The translations under genes were made by a program, and so were the position numbers. From assembly GCA_018368345.1 (NCBI GenBank), contig JAGZEK010000006.1, positions 52,271 through 116,270 of the forward strand: a DNA stretch of 64,000 nucleotides. Reading direction: 5' to 3'. This document shows positions 41,732 to 51,156 of the stretch, in pieces (the first letter of the stretch is position 1; every line of letters begins with the position of its first letter). This DNA comes from Collinsella sp. Its GTDB lineage: Bacteria > Actinomycetota > Coriobacteriia > Coriobacteriales > Coriobacteriaceae. The notes under the pieces are model-generated. The model did no database searches, had not been told where the DNA came from, and worked only from the letters and a program-made list of their open reading frames with translations.

Positions 41732-42862
41732 CTAGTAGTCGATAACGTGCAGGTCGTGCGGGGTCTTGGTGAAGGGCTCGTAGCCGTTCTCGGTGACCAC
41801 GCCGTAGTCCTCCAGGCGCACGCCGCCCACGCCGGGCAGGTAGACGCCGGGCTCCATGGTGATAACCGAACCGACCTCGATGATGTTCTTGCTGCGGTTG
41901 AAGTTGGGCAGCTCGTGGATATCGATACCCACGCCGTGGCCCAGACCATGGTTGTAGTAATCACCATAACCGGCATCGCCGATGATCTTCTTGGAAAGCT
42001 TGAAGATATCGTTACCTTCCACGCCGGGATGGATAGCAGCGACGCACTCCTCGTGCGTACGGCGCACGAGCGCGTACAGGTCGAGCTGCTCCTGCGTGGG
42101 CTCGCCCATCACAACAGTGCGTGTCATGTCGGAGCGGTAATCGCAGTAGCCCGCGCCGTAATCCATGAGAACGAAATCGCCCTTCTCGATCACGCGGTCG
42201 CTCGGGACGGCATGCGGATTGGCGGTGTTGGGACCGCTCGCCACGATGGAGCCGAAGGCAAGGCTGTCGGCGCCGTTGGCGAACATAAAGTTCTCGAGCT
42301 CGTTGCGAACCTGCTTCTCGGTCATACCAGGCTTAATAAAGCCGAGCATGTGCTGAAAGGCGGCGTCGGTGATCGACTGCGCGTGGCGCATGAGCTCGAT
42401 CTCCTCGGCATCCTTGATGGCGCGCATCTTGCGGATATCGTCGTGCATCAGCGGCAGCATGCAGGCGACGGAGCGGTCCTCCAGGCCGCGCTGAATGCCC
42501 TGGTAGAAATTAATCTGCATATCGTCCTCGACAGCGCAAACGCGGCACTTGTTGGCCGCGATCTTGCCGGCGACCCAACCGGGGATGGTGCCCTCGTCCA
42601 TGTCGTAGACCCAGGGGCTGCCGGCGGGCGTGTTCTCCTCAAAGCTGTTGAGGTAGCGCGAGTCGGTGTGGAACAGGCACTGGTCGGCCGTAATAAACGC
42701 AGCGTGCGGGAACTCAAAGGTGTAGTCGAAGACGCCCTTCACGCCCGTAAGCCAACGAAGGTTGGCCTCGTCGCGCACCACGATGGCGTCGTAGCCACGC
42801 TCGGCCATCAGGGCACGGACACGCTCGATACGACCGGCAGGACCGGCAGCAAACTCAGACAT
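41732..42862 (-). CDS. Xaa-Pro peptidase (M24 family)
   Basis: The 376-residue metallopeptidase removes N-terminal residues before proline. An N-terminal creatinase-like domain (residues 1-~140) precedes the pita-bread catalytic domain. Metal ligands can be seen in LMDYGAGYCDYRSDMTRT (two aspartates), NHGLGHGVGIDIHELP (histidine), VITMEPGVYL and VRLEDYGVV (glutamates). The start ATG lies a few bases after GAAAGGAAA. It is often next to efp. Confidence 0.93.
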   Translation of the reverse strand: MSEFAAGPAGRIERVRALMAERGYDAIVVRDEANLRWLTGVKGVFDYTFEFPHAAFITADQCLFHTDSRYLNSFEENTPAGSPWVYDMDEGTIPGWVAGKIAANKCRVCAVEDDMQINFYQGIQRGLEDRSVACMLPLMHDDIRKMRAIKDAEEIELMRHAQSITDAAFQHMLGFIKPGMTEKQVRNELENFMFANGADSLAFGSIVASGPNTANPHAVPSDRVIEKGDFVLMDYGAGYCDYRSDMTRTVVMGEPTQEQLDLYALVRRTHEECVAAIHPGVEGNDIFKLSKKIIGDAGYGDYYNHGLGHGVGIDIHELPNFNRSKNIIEVGSVITMEPGVYLPGVGGVRLEDYGVVTENGYEPFTKTPHDLHVIDY

Positions 42863-42994
42863 GCAGTTTCCTTTCTTGTTGTCTCCATATAGACGGGACG
42901 GGTCTCAACCGAACGACGGAATCGTATGCGATCCGCAACCGATTAAAAACCCGCCCCTCAACATGATACGAAAGACGATGGATGTCAATAAAAC

Positions 42995-44104
42995 TTAGAG
43001 AAGTTCTTTGCGAGAAGCCAAGTAGGCATGAGCATGGCGCTCAAGAACCTCGTCCTCAACGCTCGTTAGACGAATGGCGCCGAGTGCCGCGGGCAGCGGC
43101 AACATGCTGCGGTTCGAGCGGGCGAACTGCTGCTTGCGGAACTCCTCGAAAAACACGGCGGGCTCCAGATCGAAGGCAAGCTCCTCGATGCCAAAGTCCT
43201 CCAGGCAGTCATCGACCTCAAAGACGTAATCGATATCGAAGTCGCAGGCATCGTGGGCAACGCGCGCCTCAAAGCGCATGCCCTCGGACAACAGCTGGTA
43301 GACAGGGACCTGCGAAGCGGCATCGCCCAAGCAGGCGCGCAGGGTACGCTCCCCCGTCTTGCCAAAATCGAGCGCATGGCGAGCGCTCGGGTTCGTAGCC
43401 ATTAGTACGTCCTTGCGGGCAGTCTGAGACCATTGAACGGCATTGACGAGCGCGACCTCCTCGCCCGCGAGAATCTCGGGGACGGTCTCAGTAAACTGAT
43501 TCCAGCGGGACTTGCTGCTCGAAAGCATGGTGCCAACAAGTACCACATAGCCGAGCTTGAGGTCCTCGGGGTCCGTCTCGCGAACAAGGTCGAGGTCACA
43601 CACGACCAAGCCCGGTTCGGGACGAAACGCGATAGCGGGAAGCGCATTGGCCGACGAGGCGACGAGCGACTTCATGGTCGTCGCGACCGTGAGCATGGCG
43701 TCGAACGTCGTCGGCAGCAGCGCGCACTCGGTGCGACCACACCACTGGTTGGCGCACCAGCTAACAACCGAGCAGATTGCGGCATCGCCAACGGCGACAA
43801 CCAGATCGTCGCAGGTAATGCCGTTGGCAGACAAGGCGCCAAAGATAGCATCGGCATCGGCCAGCGTGGCACCAGCAGGCGAAACCTCAAGGGAGAACTG
43901 CGACACGGCAAAACCGGCGTCGACCAGCGCATGCTCGACGACCTCACCAAAGCGCTCGGATGTGGCGTCGTTCCAAACAACCATCGCGCGCTTAGGCTTG
44001 CCCACAGCCGAGGCAAACATGCGCGACAGCTCCTCGAACGCGCCCAATCCGACGCGGACATCGACACTGCGGTTTTGGAAATTGATAAGTTGACGGCGAA
44101 TCAT
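42995..44104 (-). CDS. AroB-like (3-dehydroquinate synthase fold) protein lacking catalytic residues
   Basis: The 369-residue protein sits where aroB normally pairs with aroK and shares the outline of dehydroquinate synthase. The NAD loop GGGVxGDxxGF reads VAVGDAAICSVVSW, DSSVGGKT reads TVATTMKS, the glutamate ligand in G.AE..K is lost (LGYVVLVG), and LN.GHT.GHA reads LDFGKTGERTL, losing both the histidine ligand and the second histidine. The LHGEAV histidine is absent (LLSEGMRFE). Catalysis in the known way seems impossible. It overlaps the aroK stop by four bases. Confidence 0.75.
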   Translation of the reverse strand: MIRRQLINFQNRSVDVRVGLGAFEELSRMFASAVGKPKRAMVVWNDATSERFGEVVEHALVDAGFAVSQFSLEVSPAGATLADADAIFGALSANGITCDDLVVAVGDAAICSVVSWCANQWCGRTECALLPTTFDAMLTVATTMKSLVASSANALPAIAFRPEPGLVVCDLDLVRETDPEDLKLGYVVLVGTMLSSSKSRWNQFTETVPEILAGEEVALVNAVQWSQTARKDVLMATNPSARHALDFGKTGERTLRACLGDAASQVPVYQLLSEGMRFEARVAHDACDFDIDYVFEVDDCLEDFGIEELAFDLEPAVFFEEFRKQQFARSNRSMLPLPAALGAIRLTSVEDEVLERHAHAYLASRKELL

Positions 44105-44634
44105 AGCAGCCCACGCTCCAAAAGCATCTCGGCACAAAGGTAGGAAACGTCCTCGAAGGACTTGTTGCGAATATCAAGGGTAATATCGGCGGCCTCGCGA
44201 TACAGCGGACGACGATGCTCAAACAGGCGCGCAGCATGCTCGGGCGAGCGGAAATCGGGCCGGGTATCGGAGCGGCGAATCTGGCGCAACGAGTCCTCAA
44301 AGTCGCCTTCGAGATACACGCATGTACCCATCTCGTGCATCAGTTCAATGTTCACCGGCGTCTCGACGATGCCACCCCCGCACGATACCAGCAGGCTGCG
44401 CTCGCTTTGAAGTGAACGGAGTGCCGAGGTCTCGAGCCCGCGAAAACGATCCTCGCCCTCGGTCTTAAATATCTCGGTCACCGACTTGCCGCATCGACGC
44501 ACAACCAAACGATCGGTATCGATGAACCGACGCTTGAACATAGTGCCCACGTTGCGCGCAAGCGTCGACTTGCCCGCGCCCAAAAAGCCGATAAAGAAGA
44601 TATGGTCGCAGCCGTGTTTGATGTGCTGAGACAT
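44101..44634 (-). CDS. aroK: Shikimate kinase
   Basis: The 177-residue P-loop kinase phosphorylates shikimate. It shows FFIGFLGAGKSTLARNV (Walker A, about residues 13-29), FIDTDRLVVRR, the FRGLE region that binds shikimate, SCGGGIVE (Walker B region) and RPLYREAADITLD in the lid. The start (MSQHIK) is about 170 residues before a normal C-terminus. Coupled by overlap to the AroB-like gene. Confidence 0.93.
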   Translation of the reverse strand: MSQHIKHGCDHIFFIGFLGAGKSTLARNVGTMFKRRFIDTDRLVVRRCGKSVTEIFKTEGEDRFRGLETSALRSLQSERSLLVSCGGGIVETPVNIELMHEMGTCVYLEGDFEDSLRQIRRSDTRPDFRSPEHAARLFEHRRPLYREAADITLDIRNKSFEDVSYLCAEMLLERGLL

Positions 44635-44642
44635 GGCGAAAC

Positions 44643-45140
44643 CTATTCCTCGCAGGGAAGGTCGCGCAGGGCCCGGCGCTCAAAGATACGGAAGATCTGC
44701 GTGTACCACAGGTCCTGGGTTGCCTGCGGCTTGACCAGAATAGTGTCAACGCCGGCAAAGTTACCGCTCCACACGTCCGTGTACAGCTGATCGCCGATCA
44801 GCACGGCCTCGTCGGCCGTGGCGCCCAGACGCTTAAGACCCGCCTTCAGGGCAAACGGGGCGGGCTTCATGGCGTGGCTGATGGCCTCGAGCCCCAACTC
44901 GCGCGCCGACGCCATAACCTGGTCGCGATGCCAGTTATTAGACACCATACACAGCTTAAAGCCCTTGGCATGGGCGGCCTCGAGCCAAGCGGAAACCGCA
45001 GCAGGAACCTGCTCGGTATCACGCGGCACCAGGGTGTTGTCGCGATCGAGTAGAATGGCTCGCTTGCCGTCGGCCCACAGGGTATCGAGGTCGATGCGGT
45101 CGACTGAGGCAACATATCGTTTGGGGCTAAAAATCCTCAT
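44643..45140 (-). CDS. YqeG-family HAD phosphatase
   Basis: A 165-residue HAD hydrolase. The nucleophile motif LLDRDNTLVP is at about residues 32-41, with MVSNNW as motif II, a KPAPFAL lysine as motif III and VLIGDQLYTDVW as motif IV. This matches the YqeG/HAD-IIIA subfamily, linked to phosphatidylglycerol-phosphate phosphatase in some lineages. Start ATG (MRIFSPKRY) gives the family N-terminus. It lies between mltG and aroK. Confidence 0.9.
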   Translation of the reverse strand: MRIFSPKRYVASVDRIDLDTLWADGKRAILLDRDNTLVPRDTEQVPAAVSAWLEAAHAKGFKLCMVSNNWHRDQVMASARELGLEAISHAMKPAPFALKAGLKRLGATADEAVLIGDQLYTDVWSGNFAGVDTILVKPQATQDLWYTQIFRIFERRALRDLPCEE

Positions 45141-45142
45141 GA

Positions 45143-46498
45143 TCAATTCCAAGACTGTTGGTGCTCTTCGTAGGTCTTCGAGAAATACTCCTCGTCCTGT
45201 GTAATGTAGAAATACAGGTCATCGGAGTCGGTCGGCTCAAGGGTAGCCTTGAGCGCCTCGAGCGACGGAGAGCAGATGGGCGTGGGCGGCAGGCCCTCGT
45301 GCTTATAGGTGTTATACGGGCTATCGCTCTGCAGGTCGTCGGCGGTAACCTCGCCGCCGGTGACGTACATCATGGTCGCATCGCTATTGAGGTAGCGCAG
45401 GCCATCGAGCTTGCCCGCCAGGCGGTTGTAGAAGACCGAGGCCACATGCGCGCGCTGGTCGGCGTTGAGGCCCTCGCGCTCGACGATCGAGGCAAGGTTA
45501 ACGATGTCGTAATCGGACATCTCCACGCCATAGCGCTCCTTGATCTTGGCCTCGCAGCTGGCAAAGTCAAGCGACTTATACTCGGCGTTGAACTGGTCAA
45601 GCATGGCGCGAATCACATCATCGGCAGACGGGTCCTTACCCAACGTATAGGTCTTAGGGAATAGAAAGCCCTCGAGTGAATCGTTCGCGGCGTCCTTAAG
45701 GAAGGCGTAATCATTCACATAATTGCTCGCCTTAGCCTGGTTAAGGAAGTCTTCCTTAGAAATGCTGTCGTACGCCTTGGCCACGCGGTCGGCGACCTGA
45801 TCGACCGTCAGGCCCTCAGGAATCGTGAGCGCATCGGAGCCGGCGTTGGGACCTTCCATAAGCTGCTGGACGACCTTCGTGGCGTCCATAAGCGTGGTAA
45901 ACGAATACTTACCCGGCTTAAGCGACATATCGGCGTTGAGCTTTTTGACCGCCGCATAATAATCCTTGGGATTATCGACGATATGGTTCTCGGAGAGAAT
46001 CGAAGCGATGGTGTCGCCCGAGGCACCATCGGGAATCGTGATAGTAACTTGCTGGCCAGCAGCGACTTTCGCATCCTCACCGCCAAAGAAGCCCTTGACG
46101 GCTGGCACGACAAAGAAAACGATCGCGACAAGCGCAAGCACGGCGACGACGCCGCCGATAATCATAGGCACCGGGGAGCTTTTCTTTTGGACACCACGGC
46201 GGGCGTGCGTGTTATAGCTCGAGCGCGTGGCCGGAGCAACACCGTGCGAGCCATGAGCATGATGTGCGTGGGAGCGTGATTGCCGGGCCTGGCCCTGCGT
46301 GCGCTGGGCAGGAGCCTGCTGCTTAAAACGAGCGCCGCCAGCGGGCTGCGCGGGACGAGCGGCGGGCTGTTGAGCAGCACGCTGAGTAGGCTGAGCCGAA
46401 CGGTGCATCGGCTGTGCCGGACGCTGGCAAGGCTGGGCAGGGCGCGACGCCGGCTGACGTGTACGATTCGGCTGGCGCGGATCGGGAGCGCTAGGCAT
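45143..46498 (-). CDS. mltG: Endolytic murein transglycosylase MltG
   Basis: MltG cuts nascent glycan strands during peptidoglycan growth. The 451-residue protein has a long basic, Pro/Gln/Ala-rich cytoplasmic segment (residues 1-~105), one transmembrane helix (about 112-135), a LysM-like subdomain and the YceG catalytic domain with VNLASIVEREGLNADQRA (catalytic glutamate) and SPYNTYKHEGLPPTPIC. ATG at 46498 follows GAGGAGG and overlaps ruvX by eight bases. The repetitive N-terminus is a feature of actinobacterial versions. Confidence 0.93.
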   Translation of the reverse strand: MPSAPDPRQPNRTRQPASRPAQPCQRPAQPMHRSAQPTQRAAQQPAARPAQPAGGARFKQQAPAQRTQGQARQSRSHAHHAHGSHGVAPATRSSYNTHARRGVQKKSSPVPMIIGGVVAVLALVAIVFFVVPAVKGFFGGEDAKVAAGQQVTITIPDGASGDTIASILSENHIVDNPKDYYAAVKKLNADMSLKPGKYSFTTLMDATKVVQQLMEGPNAGSDALTIPEGLTVDQVADRVAKAYDSISKEDFLNQAKASNYVNDYAFLKDAANDSLEGFLFPKTYTLGKDPSADDVIRAMLDQFNAEYKSLDFASCEAKIKERYGVEMSDYDIVNLASIVEREGLNADQRAHVASVFYNRLAGKLDGLRYLNSDATMMYVTGGEVTADDLQSDSPYNTYKHEGLPPTPICSPSLEALKATLEPTDSDDLYFYITQDEEYFSKTYEEHQQSWN

Positions 46499-46919
46499 GC
46501 GAAACCTCCTCGTTTTTACGATCAAGCCACGTCTGCAAAAACAGGCTGGCGGCAATCATGTCAATCTTGCCCCTCATCTGCTTTTCGTTGAGCCCCTGCT
46601 CTCGCAGGATTCGTTTGGCCTCCTGCGAGGACAGACGCTCATCCTCAAACTCCAGCGGAAGTTCGAGCTCGTCGGCAATCTTTTGGGCCACGGCGGCGAC
46701 GCGCTCGGCCTGGGGGCCAGGCTCACCGGCCATGGTCAAGGGACGCCCGCTTACCAGGATATCGGGCTCATGGTCCTCGACCAGGTAACGGAACGTCTTT
46801 GCCATGCCAGTGACCTCAGCAGCCGGAAGCACCTTGACAGGCATCGCCATCTTGCCATCACGGCTCGAGACGGCGATGCCGATCCTGGTCTCCCCTATGT
46901 CCAGCGCAAGCGCGACCAC
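46491..46919 (-). CDS. ruvX: Holliday junction resolvase-like protein RuvX (YqgF)
   Basis: A 142-residue RNase H-fold nuclease involved in Holliday junction resolution or pre-16S rRNA 5' processing. The N-terminal LALDIGETRIGIAVS carries the first catalytic aspartate; VSGRPLTMAGEPG and a late FEDERLSSQEAKRIL and DMIAASLFLQ follow. Translation begins at GTG. It belongs to the alaS-ruvX-mltG block common in Gram-positive genomes. Confidence 0.92.
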   Translation of the reverse strand: MVALALDIGETRIGIAVSSRDGKMAMPVKVLPAAEVTGMAKTFRYLVEDHEPDILVSGRPLTMAGEPGPQAERVAAVAQKIADELELPLEFEDERLSSQEAKRILREQGLNEKQMRGKIDMIAASLFLQTWLDRKNEEVSHA

Positions 46920-46936
46920 AGCGACTACCTAGATTC

Positions 46937-49594
46937 TTAGGCGCCGAGCGCGGTCTTAGCGGCCGCGAGGGCATCGGCGATGCCGGCGGCGTTCTTGCCA
47001 CCGGCCTGGGCCATGTTGGGACGGCCGCCACCGAGACCGTCGACCAGGCCTGCGATCTGCTTGATCACGTTGCCGGCGTGGAAACCGGCCTTCACGGCGT
47101 CATCGGAGCCGGCGGCGAGCAGGGCCGGGGTGCCCTTCTCGGTCACGCTGGCAACGACGCAGGCGACAGGACCGGCGACCTTCTGGTGCACGGTATCCCA
47201 GACGTTTCGCAGGTCAGCAGCCTCAAGGCCCTGGAGCTCAGCGACGACGAGCTTGTAGCCGTCGAGCTCGACGGCGCCCTCGATGGCGTTGGAGATAGCA
47301 TCGGAGGAGCCACCGGTCAGCGCCTTCTTAAGCTTATTGGACGTCTCGCGCAGCTCAGCCTGCAGGTTTTCCACGCGGGCGGGAACCTCATCCACACGGC
47401 ACTTGAGCGCAGCAGCGGCGGCGTCGACGAGCGCCAGACGGTCGGCCATGTAGTCGAGAGCACCCTTAGAGGTCACGGCCTCAATGCGGCGGACGTTGGA
47501 GCCCGTAGAGGACTCGGAAATGATCTTGAACAGGCCGATCTCGGCGGTGTTGGCGGCATGGGTGCCACCGCAAAGCTCACGGGAGAACGGCTGGTCCTCG
47601 GCGCCCACGGAGACAACGCGGACGACGTCGCCATACTTCTCGCCAAACAGGGCGACAGCACCGGCGGCCTTGGCCTCGTCGATGCCCATGACGCGGGTCA
47701 CGACCGGCTTGGAGGCGAAGATCTGCTGGTTGACCAGGTCCTCGACAGCCTTGAGCTGCTCGGAGGACAGGGCCTCGAAGTGCGTGAAGTCAAAACGCAG
47801 GTGCTCGGGCGTCACCAGCGAGCCAGCCTGGGAGACATGCTCGCCCAGGACCTGCTTAAGCGCGGCGTCGAGCAGGTGCGTGGCGGTGTGGTTGCGACGC
47901 AGGAAGCCGCGGCGCTCGGCGTCGAGCGCGGCGGTCACGGTAGCACCGACGGTCAGCGTACCCTCGGTGACGTGGGCGACGTGAGCATACAGGCCGTTGT
48001 GGTTCTTGGTATCGGAAACGGTCAGCGCAACGCCCTCGGCGGAAAGCTCGCCGGCGTCACCCTGCTGGCCGCCCATCTCGGCGTAGAACGGGGTGCGGTC
48101 GAGCACAACCTCGACATCCTCGCCGGCGGCAGCGGACTCAAAAGACTCGCCGTTGCGCACGATAGCGACAACCTTGGCACCCTCGATCACATCGTTGTCA
48201 TAGCCGTCGAACTCGGTCGCGGCGACCTTGTCCGAAAGCTCGACCCACACGTCGTTGAAGCTGCCCCACGCGTCGCCCTTGGCATTGGCGCGAGCACGGG
48301 CCTTCTGGTCCTCCATGCAGGCGGTGAAGCCGTCCATGTCGACGTCGTGGCCAGCGGCGCCGGCGATCTCGACAGTCAGGTCAATGGGGAAACCAAAGGT
48401 GTCATGCAGCTTAAAGGCAACGTCGCCCGGAAGGACAGCACCCTCGGCAAGCGCGGCCAGGGCCTCGTCCAGGTAGACGCGACCGTTATCGAGTGTCGTG
48501 GAGAAGCGCTCCTCCTCGGAAGCGACGATACCCTTGACGAGTGCGACGTTCTTGAGCAGCTCGGGATAGGCCTCGCCCATCTGGGCGTTGACCTCGTCGA
48601 TGAACTTGGTCAGGAAGGCGCCCTCGATGCCCAGCAGACGACCGTGGAACACGGCGCGGCGGAGCAGGCGGCGAAGAACATACTCGCGACCCTCGTTACC
48701 GGGGAGAATACCGTCCGAGATCATAAAGTCAACGGCACGAGAGTGATCCGCGATGATGCGCAGGGAGCGGCTGGCACCGGAGTAATCGTCGGCGTCATAG
48801 GTCTTGCCGCTGATCTTCTCGCCCAGCTTGATGAGGTGCTGCATCAGATCGCCGTCGTAGTTAGCGGTCTTGTGCTGCATGATGGCGGCCATGCGCTCCA
48901 GGCCCATGCCCGTATCGAGGTTGCGGTGCGGCAGCTCCGGCATGGAGCCGTCCTCCTGGCGGTCGTACTGGGTAAACACGAGGTTCCAGAACTCAAGGAA
49001 GCGGTCGCAGTCACAGCCGGGCTTGCAGTCGGGGCTGCCGCAGCCGACCTCCTCGCCCATGTCAAAGTAGATCTCGGAGCACGGACCGCAGGGGCCGGTG
49101 GGACCGGCGGCCCAGAAGTTGTCGTCCTCGCCCAGACGCGAGATGTGATCCTCGGCAACGCCCAGGGAGCGCCACACGTCATGGGTCTCGTCGTCCTCGG
49201 TAAAGACGGTGAAGTACAGGCGGTCGAGCGGCAGCTTGAACTCCTTGGTGATGAGCTCAAAGGCCCAAGCGCAGGCCTGCTGCTTGGAGACGCCGCCAAA
49301 GGAGAAGTCGCCGAGCATCTCGAAGAAGGACAGGTGACGGCCGTCCTCGCCGATGCAATCGATGTCGTTGGTGCGGACGCACTTCTGGCAGGAGATCGCG
49401 CCGATCTCCTTCATGGTCTTCTTGCCCTGGTAATACTCCTTAAACTGGTTCATGCCGGCGTTGGCAAGCAGCAGCGAAGGATCGTCGGGGACGAGGGACG
49501 AAGAAGGATAGAGTTTAAGACCGCGCTCCTCAAAGAAGTTGAGGAACTTAGAGCGGATCTCGGCCGTAGTCATTGACGGGTAGTCAGCACTCAT
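46937..49594 (-). CDS. alaS: Alanyl-tRNA synthetase
   Basis: The 885-residue class II synthetase charges tRNA-Ala. The catalytic domain has FLNFFEERGLKLYPSSSLVP and FFEMLGDFSFGG, then a tRNA-recognition domain, the editing domain with RNHTATHLLDAALK and CGGTHAANTAEIG (zinc-binding residues), and a C-terminal C-Ala domain with GLGGGRPNMAQAGG. ATG at 49594 follows GAGGAG; the ATG at 49576 (MTTAEIRS) is a shorter alternative. Length is standard. Confidence 0.96.
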   Translation of the reverse strand: MSADYPSMTTAEIRSKFLNFFEERGLKLYPSSSLVPDDPSLLLANAGMNQFKEYYQGKKTMKEIGAISCQKCVRTNDIDCIGEDGRHLSFFEMLGDFSFGGVSKQQACAWAFELITKEFKLPLDRLYFTVFTEDDETHDVWRSLGVAEDHISRLGEDDNFWAAGPTGPCGPCSEIYFDMGEEVGCGSPDCKPGCDCDRFLEFWNLVFTQYDRQEDGSMPELPHRNLDTGMGLERMAAIMQHKTANYDGDLMQHLIKLGEKISGKTYDADDYSGASRSLRIIADHSRAVDFMISDGILPGNEGREYVLRRLLRRAVFHGRLLGIEGAFLTKFIDEVNAQMGEAYPELLKNVALVKGIVASEEERFSTTLDNGRVYLDEALAALAEGAVLPGDVAFKLHDTFGFPIDLTVEIAGAAGHDVDMDGFTACMEDQKARARANAKGDAWGSFNDVWVELSDKVAATEFDGYDNDVIEGAKVVAIVRNGESFESAAAGEDVEVVLDRTPFYAEMGGQQGDAGELSAEGVALTVSDTKNHNGLYAHVAHVTEGTLTVGATVTAALDAERRGFLRRNHTATHLLDAALKQVLGEHVSQAGSLVTPEHLRFDFTHFEALSSEQLKAVEDLVNQQIFASKPVVTRVMGIDEAKAAGAVALFGEKYGDVVRVVSVGAEDQPFSRELCGGTHAANTAEIGLFKIISESSTGSNVRRIEAVTSKGALDYMADRLALVDAAAAALKCRVDEVPARVENLQAELRETSNKLKKALTGGSSDAISNAIEGAVELDGYKLVVAELQGLEAADLRNVWDTVHQKVAGPVACVVASVTEKGTPALLAAGSDDAVKAGFHAGNVIKQIAGLVDGLGGGRPNMAQAGGKNAAGIADALAAAKTALGA

Positions 49595-49666
49595 AGAGGG
49601 AATCTCCTCGGTTTCACATCGAAACAGTTCAAACGTAACGATATTACCATCCCACCGCGCAAGTGC

Positions 49667-49695
49667 AAAAAAGAGGGCCGGCACAATGCCGGCCC
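49667..49695 (-). terminator. Rho-independent terminator after the AI-2E transporter gene
   Basis: GGGCCGGCA and TGCCGGCCC (49675-49695) form a nine-base stem on the minus strand followed by CTCTTTTTT. It precedes the alaS promoter region. Confidence 0.9.
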
Positions 49696-49746
49696 TTCAG
49701 CGAAATTGCATGTTAGCGCATATGAATGTTAGCCCGAATTACCCCG

Positions 49747-51156
49747 CTACTTGTCGTCATCGTCCATGGAGCCGTCGATGCCGGTTTTGGTGTCGTCATC
49801 CGTGTTGGAATCATCATCCTTGGCGAAGGGGTTCTTGAAGAAGCCCGTGGCATCGGGCTGCAGGTCCGAAAGCTTGATCCAAGGATTATCGAGCTCGGGC
49901 TTGGGCATAGCTTTAGCCTCGGGCGCAGTCTCGTTACCGATGAGCTCGGACTCATAGATGAACGTATCGTCCCCAAGCGCGTCGTAGGCGGCGACCGGGT
50001 TGCCCTCGGCATCGCGATACGGCGTGCCCTTAAACACGGCGCCGTCATAGGCCACAAGTTGGCGGCCGGTCTCATTCTCGAAGTAGTACACGAAGATACC
50101 CTTGAGGGCCGCACACAGAGGGATAGCAATAATCATGCCGATGGGGCCCATGAGTGCCGAGCCAATAACGAGCGCCGTGAGGCTCATGATGGGATGCACC
50201 TGCACCGAGCTCTGCATGACCTTAGGCGAAATCACGTTATCAGTGACGTTTTGCGCGACCATCGTCACGATGAGCGTCCACAACGCCAATATGGGGCTGA
50301 ACATGAAACCGAGCACTGTGGCGATTGCCGCGCTCACCCAGGGGCCGACGACCGGAACCAAATGCATGATGCCGGTAAAGATAGCCATGAGCGCCGCATA
50401 CGGATGGCCGATAATCATAAAACCAATAAAGGCGAGGAAACCACCGCAGATGGACGTCACGACCATACCGCGCATGTAGCCGCCGACAGAGCGAGAAAGG
50501 ATGGCGACCATAAAGCGGTACGAAGTCTCCTTCTCCTGACCGATGATGGTGCAAATCTCGTGGTGCATGCGAGGATAATCGCAGGCCATCCAGTAGGCAA
50601 GCACCAGACCAAGGAAGATCACGAACAACTGCGAGGCCGTATTGGTGATGAGCGGGAACACACCGCGGCCAAGCTCGGCAGCGATCTGAGACACATACTT
50701 CGATGCCACGGTAACCAGCGACGAAAGATTATCGTCCAAATACTCCATGAGCGGCGTGTTGTTGAGCGTCTTGACATGCGAGACCATCTCGTTGAGGTCG
50801 CCACCCGCAACACGAAGCTGCTCGGGCAGGCGGCTCAGGACTTCCATGATCTGACCAAAAAGAATCGGCGACAAGATGCAAACAACACCGACGAGCACGG
50901 CAACAACAACAATAAGCGCGATAAGCGAACCGATGCCACGACCAACGCCATGATGCTCGAGCCAGTTGGTGATCGGGGACATCACAAAAGCAATGATGGA
51001 GCCGACGGCGAGAAACTCGATAACCGGTGCCAGGATGCCCATAAGGTTAAAGATGACGGCGGCGATGACAATGCAGCCGACAACAGCCCAAATGCGCAGC
51101 GTCAGAATGCGGGTGTCGCGCAGCACGCGATCGGTTTGTTGGGGGTGCTCACTCAT
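49747..51156 (-). CDS. AI-2E family (PerM/YdiK-like) membrane transporter
   Basis: The 469-residue polytopic protein has about eight hydrophobic segments and the family motifs LAVGSIIAFVMSPITNWLE early on and VGPWVSAAIATVLGF near residue 275, then MSLTALVIGSALMGPIGMI. This family exports autoinducer 2 or other small solutes; the substrate is not established for most members. A charged, Asp-rich cytoplasmic tail follows from about residue 385. Its start overlaps the stop of the sigma factor gene by four bases. Confidence 0.88.
   Translation of the reverse strand: MSEHPQQTDRVLRDTRILTLRIWAVVGCIVIAAVIFNLMGILAPVIEFLAVGSIIAFVMSPITNWLEHHGVGRGIGSLIALIVVVAVLVGVVCILSPILFGQIMEVLSRLPEQLRVAGGDLNEMVSHVKTLNNTPLMEYLDDNLSSLVTVASKYVSQIAAELGRGVFPLITNTASQLFVIFLGLVLAYWMACDYPRMHHEICTIIGQEKETSYRFMVAILSRSVGGYMRGMVVTSICGGFLAFIGFMIIGHPYAALMAIFTGIMHLVPVVGPWVSAAIATVLGFMFSPILALWTLIVTMVAQNVTDNVISPKVMQSSVQVHPIMSLTALVIGSALMGPIGMIIAIPLCAALKGIFVYYFENETGRQLVAYDGAVFKGTPYRDAEGNPVAAYDALGDDTFIYESELIGNETAPEAKAMPKPELDNPWIKLSDLQPDATGFFKNPFAKDDDSNTDDDTKTGIDGSMDDDDK

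Noticed and set aside
47078..49576. An 832-residue plus-strand frame opposite alaS
   Set aside because: The alaS frame has all expected motifs; the antisense frame is a compositional artefact.
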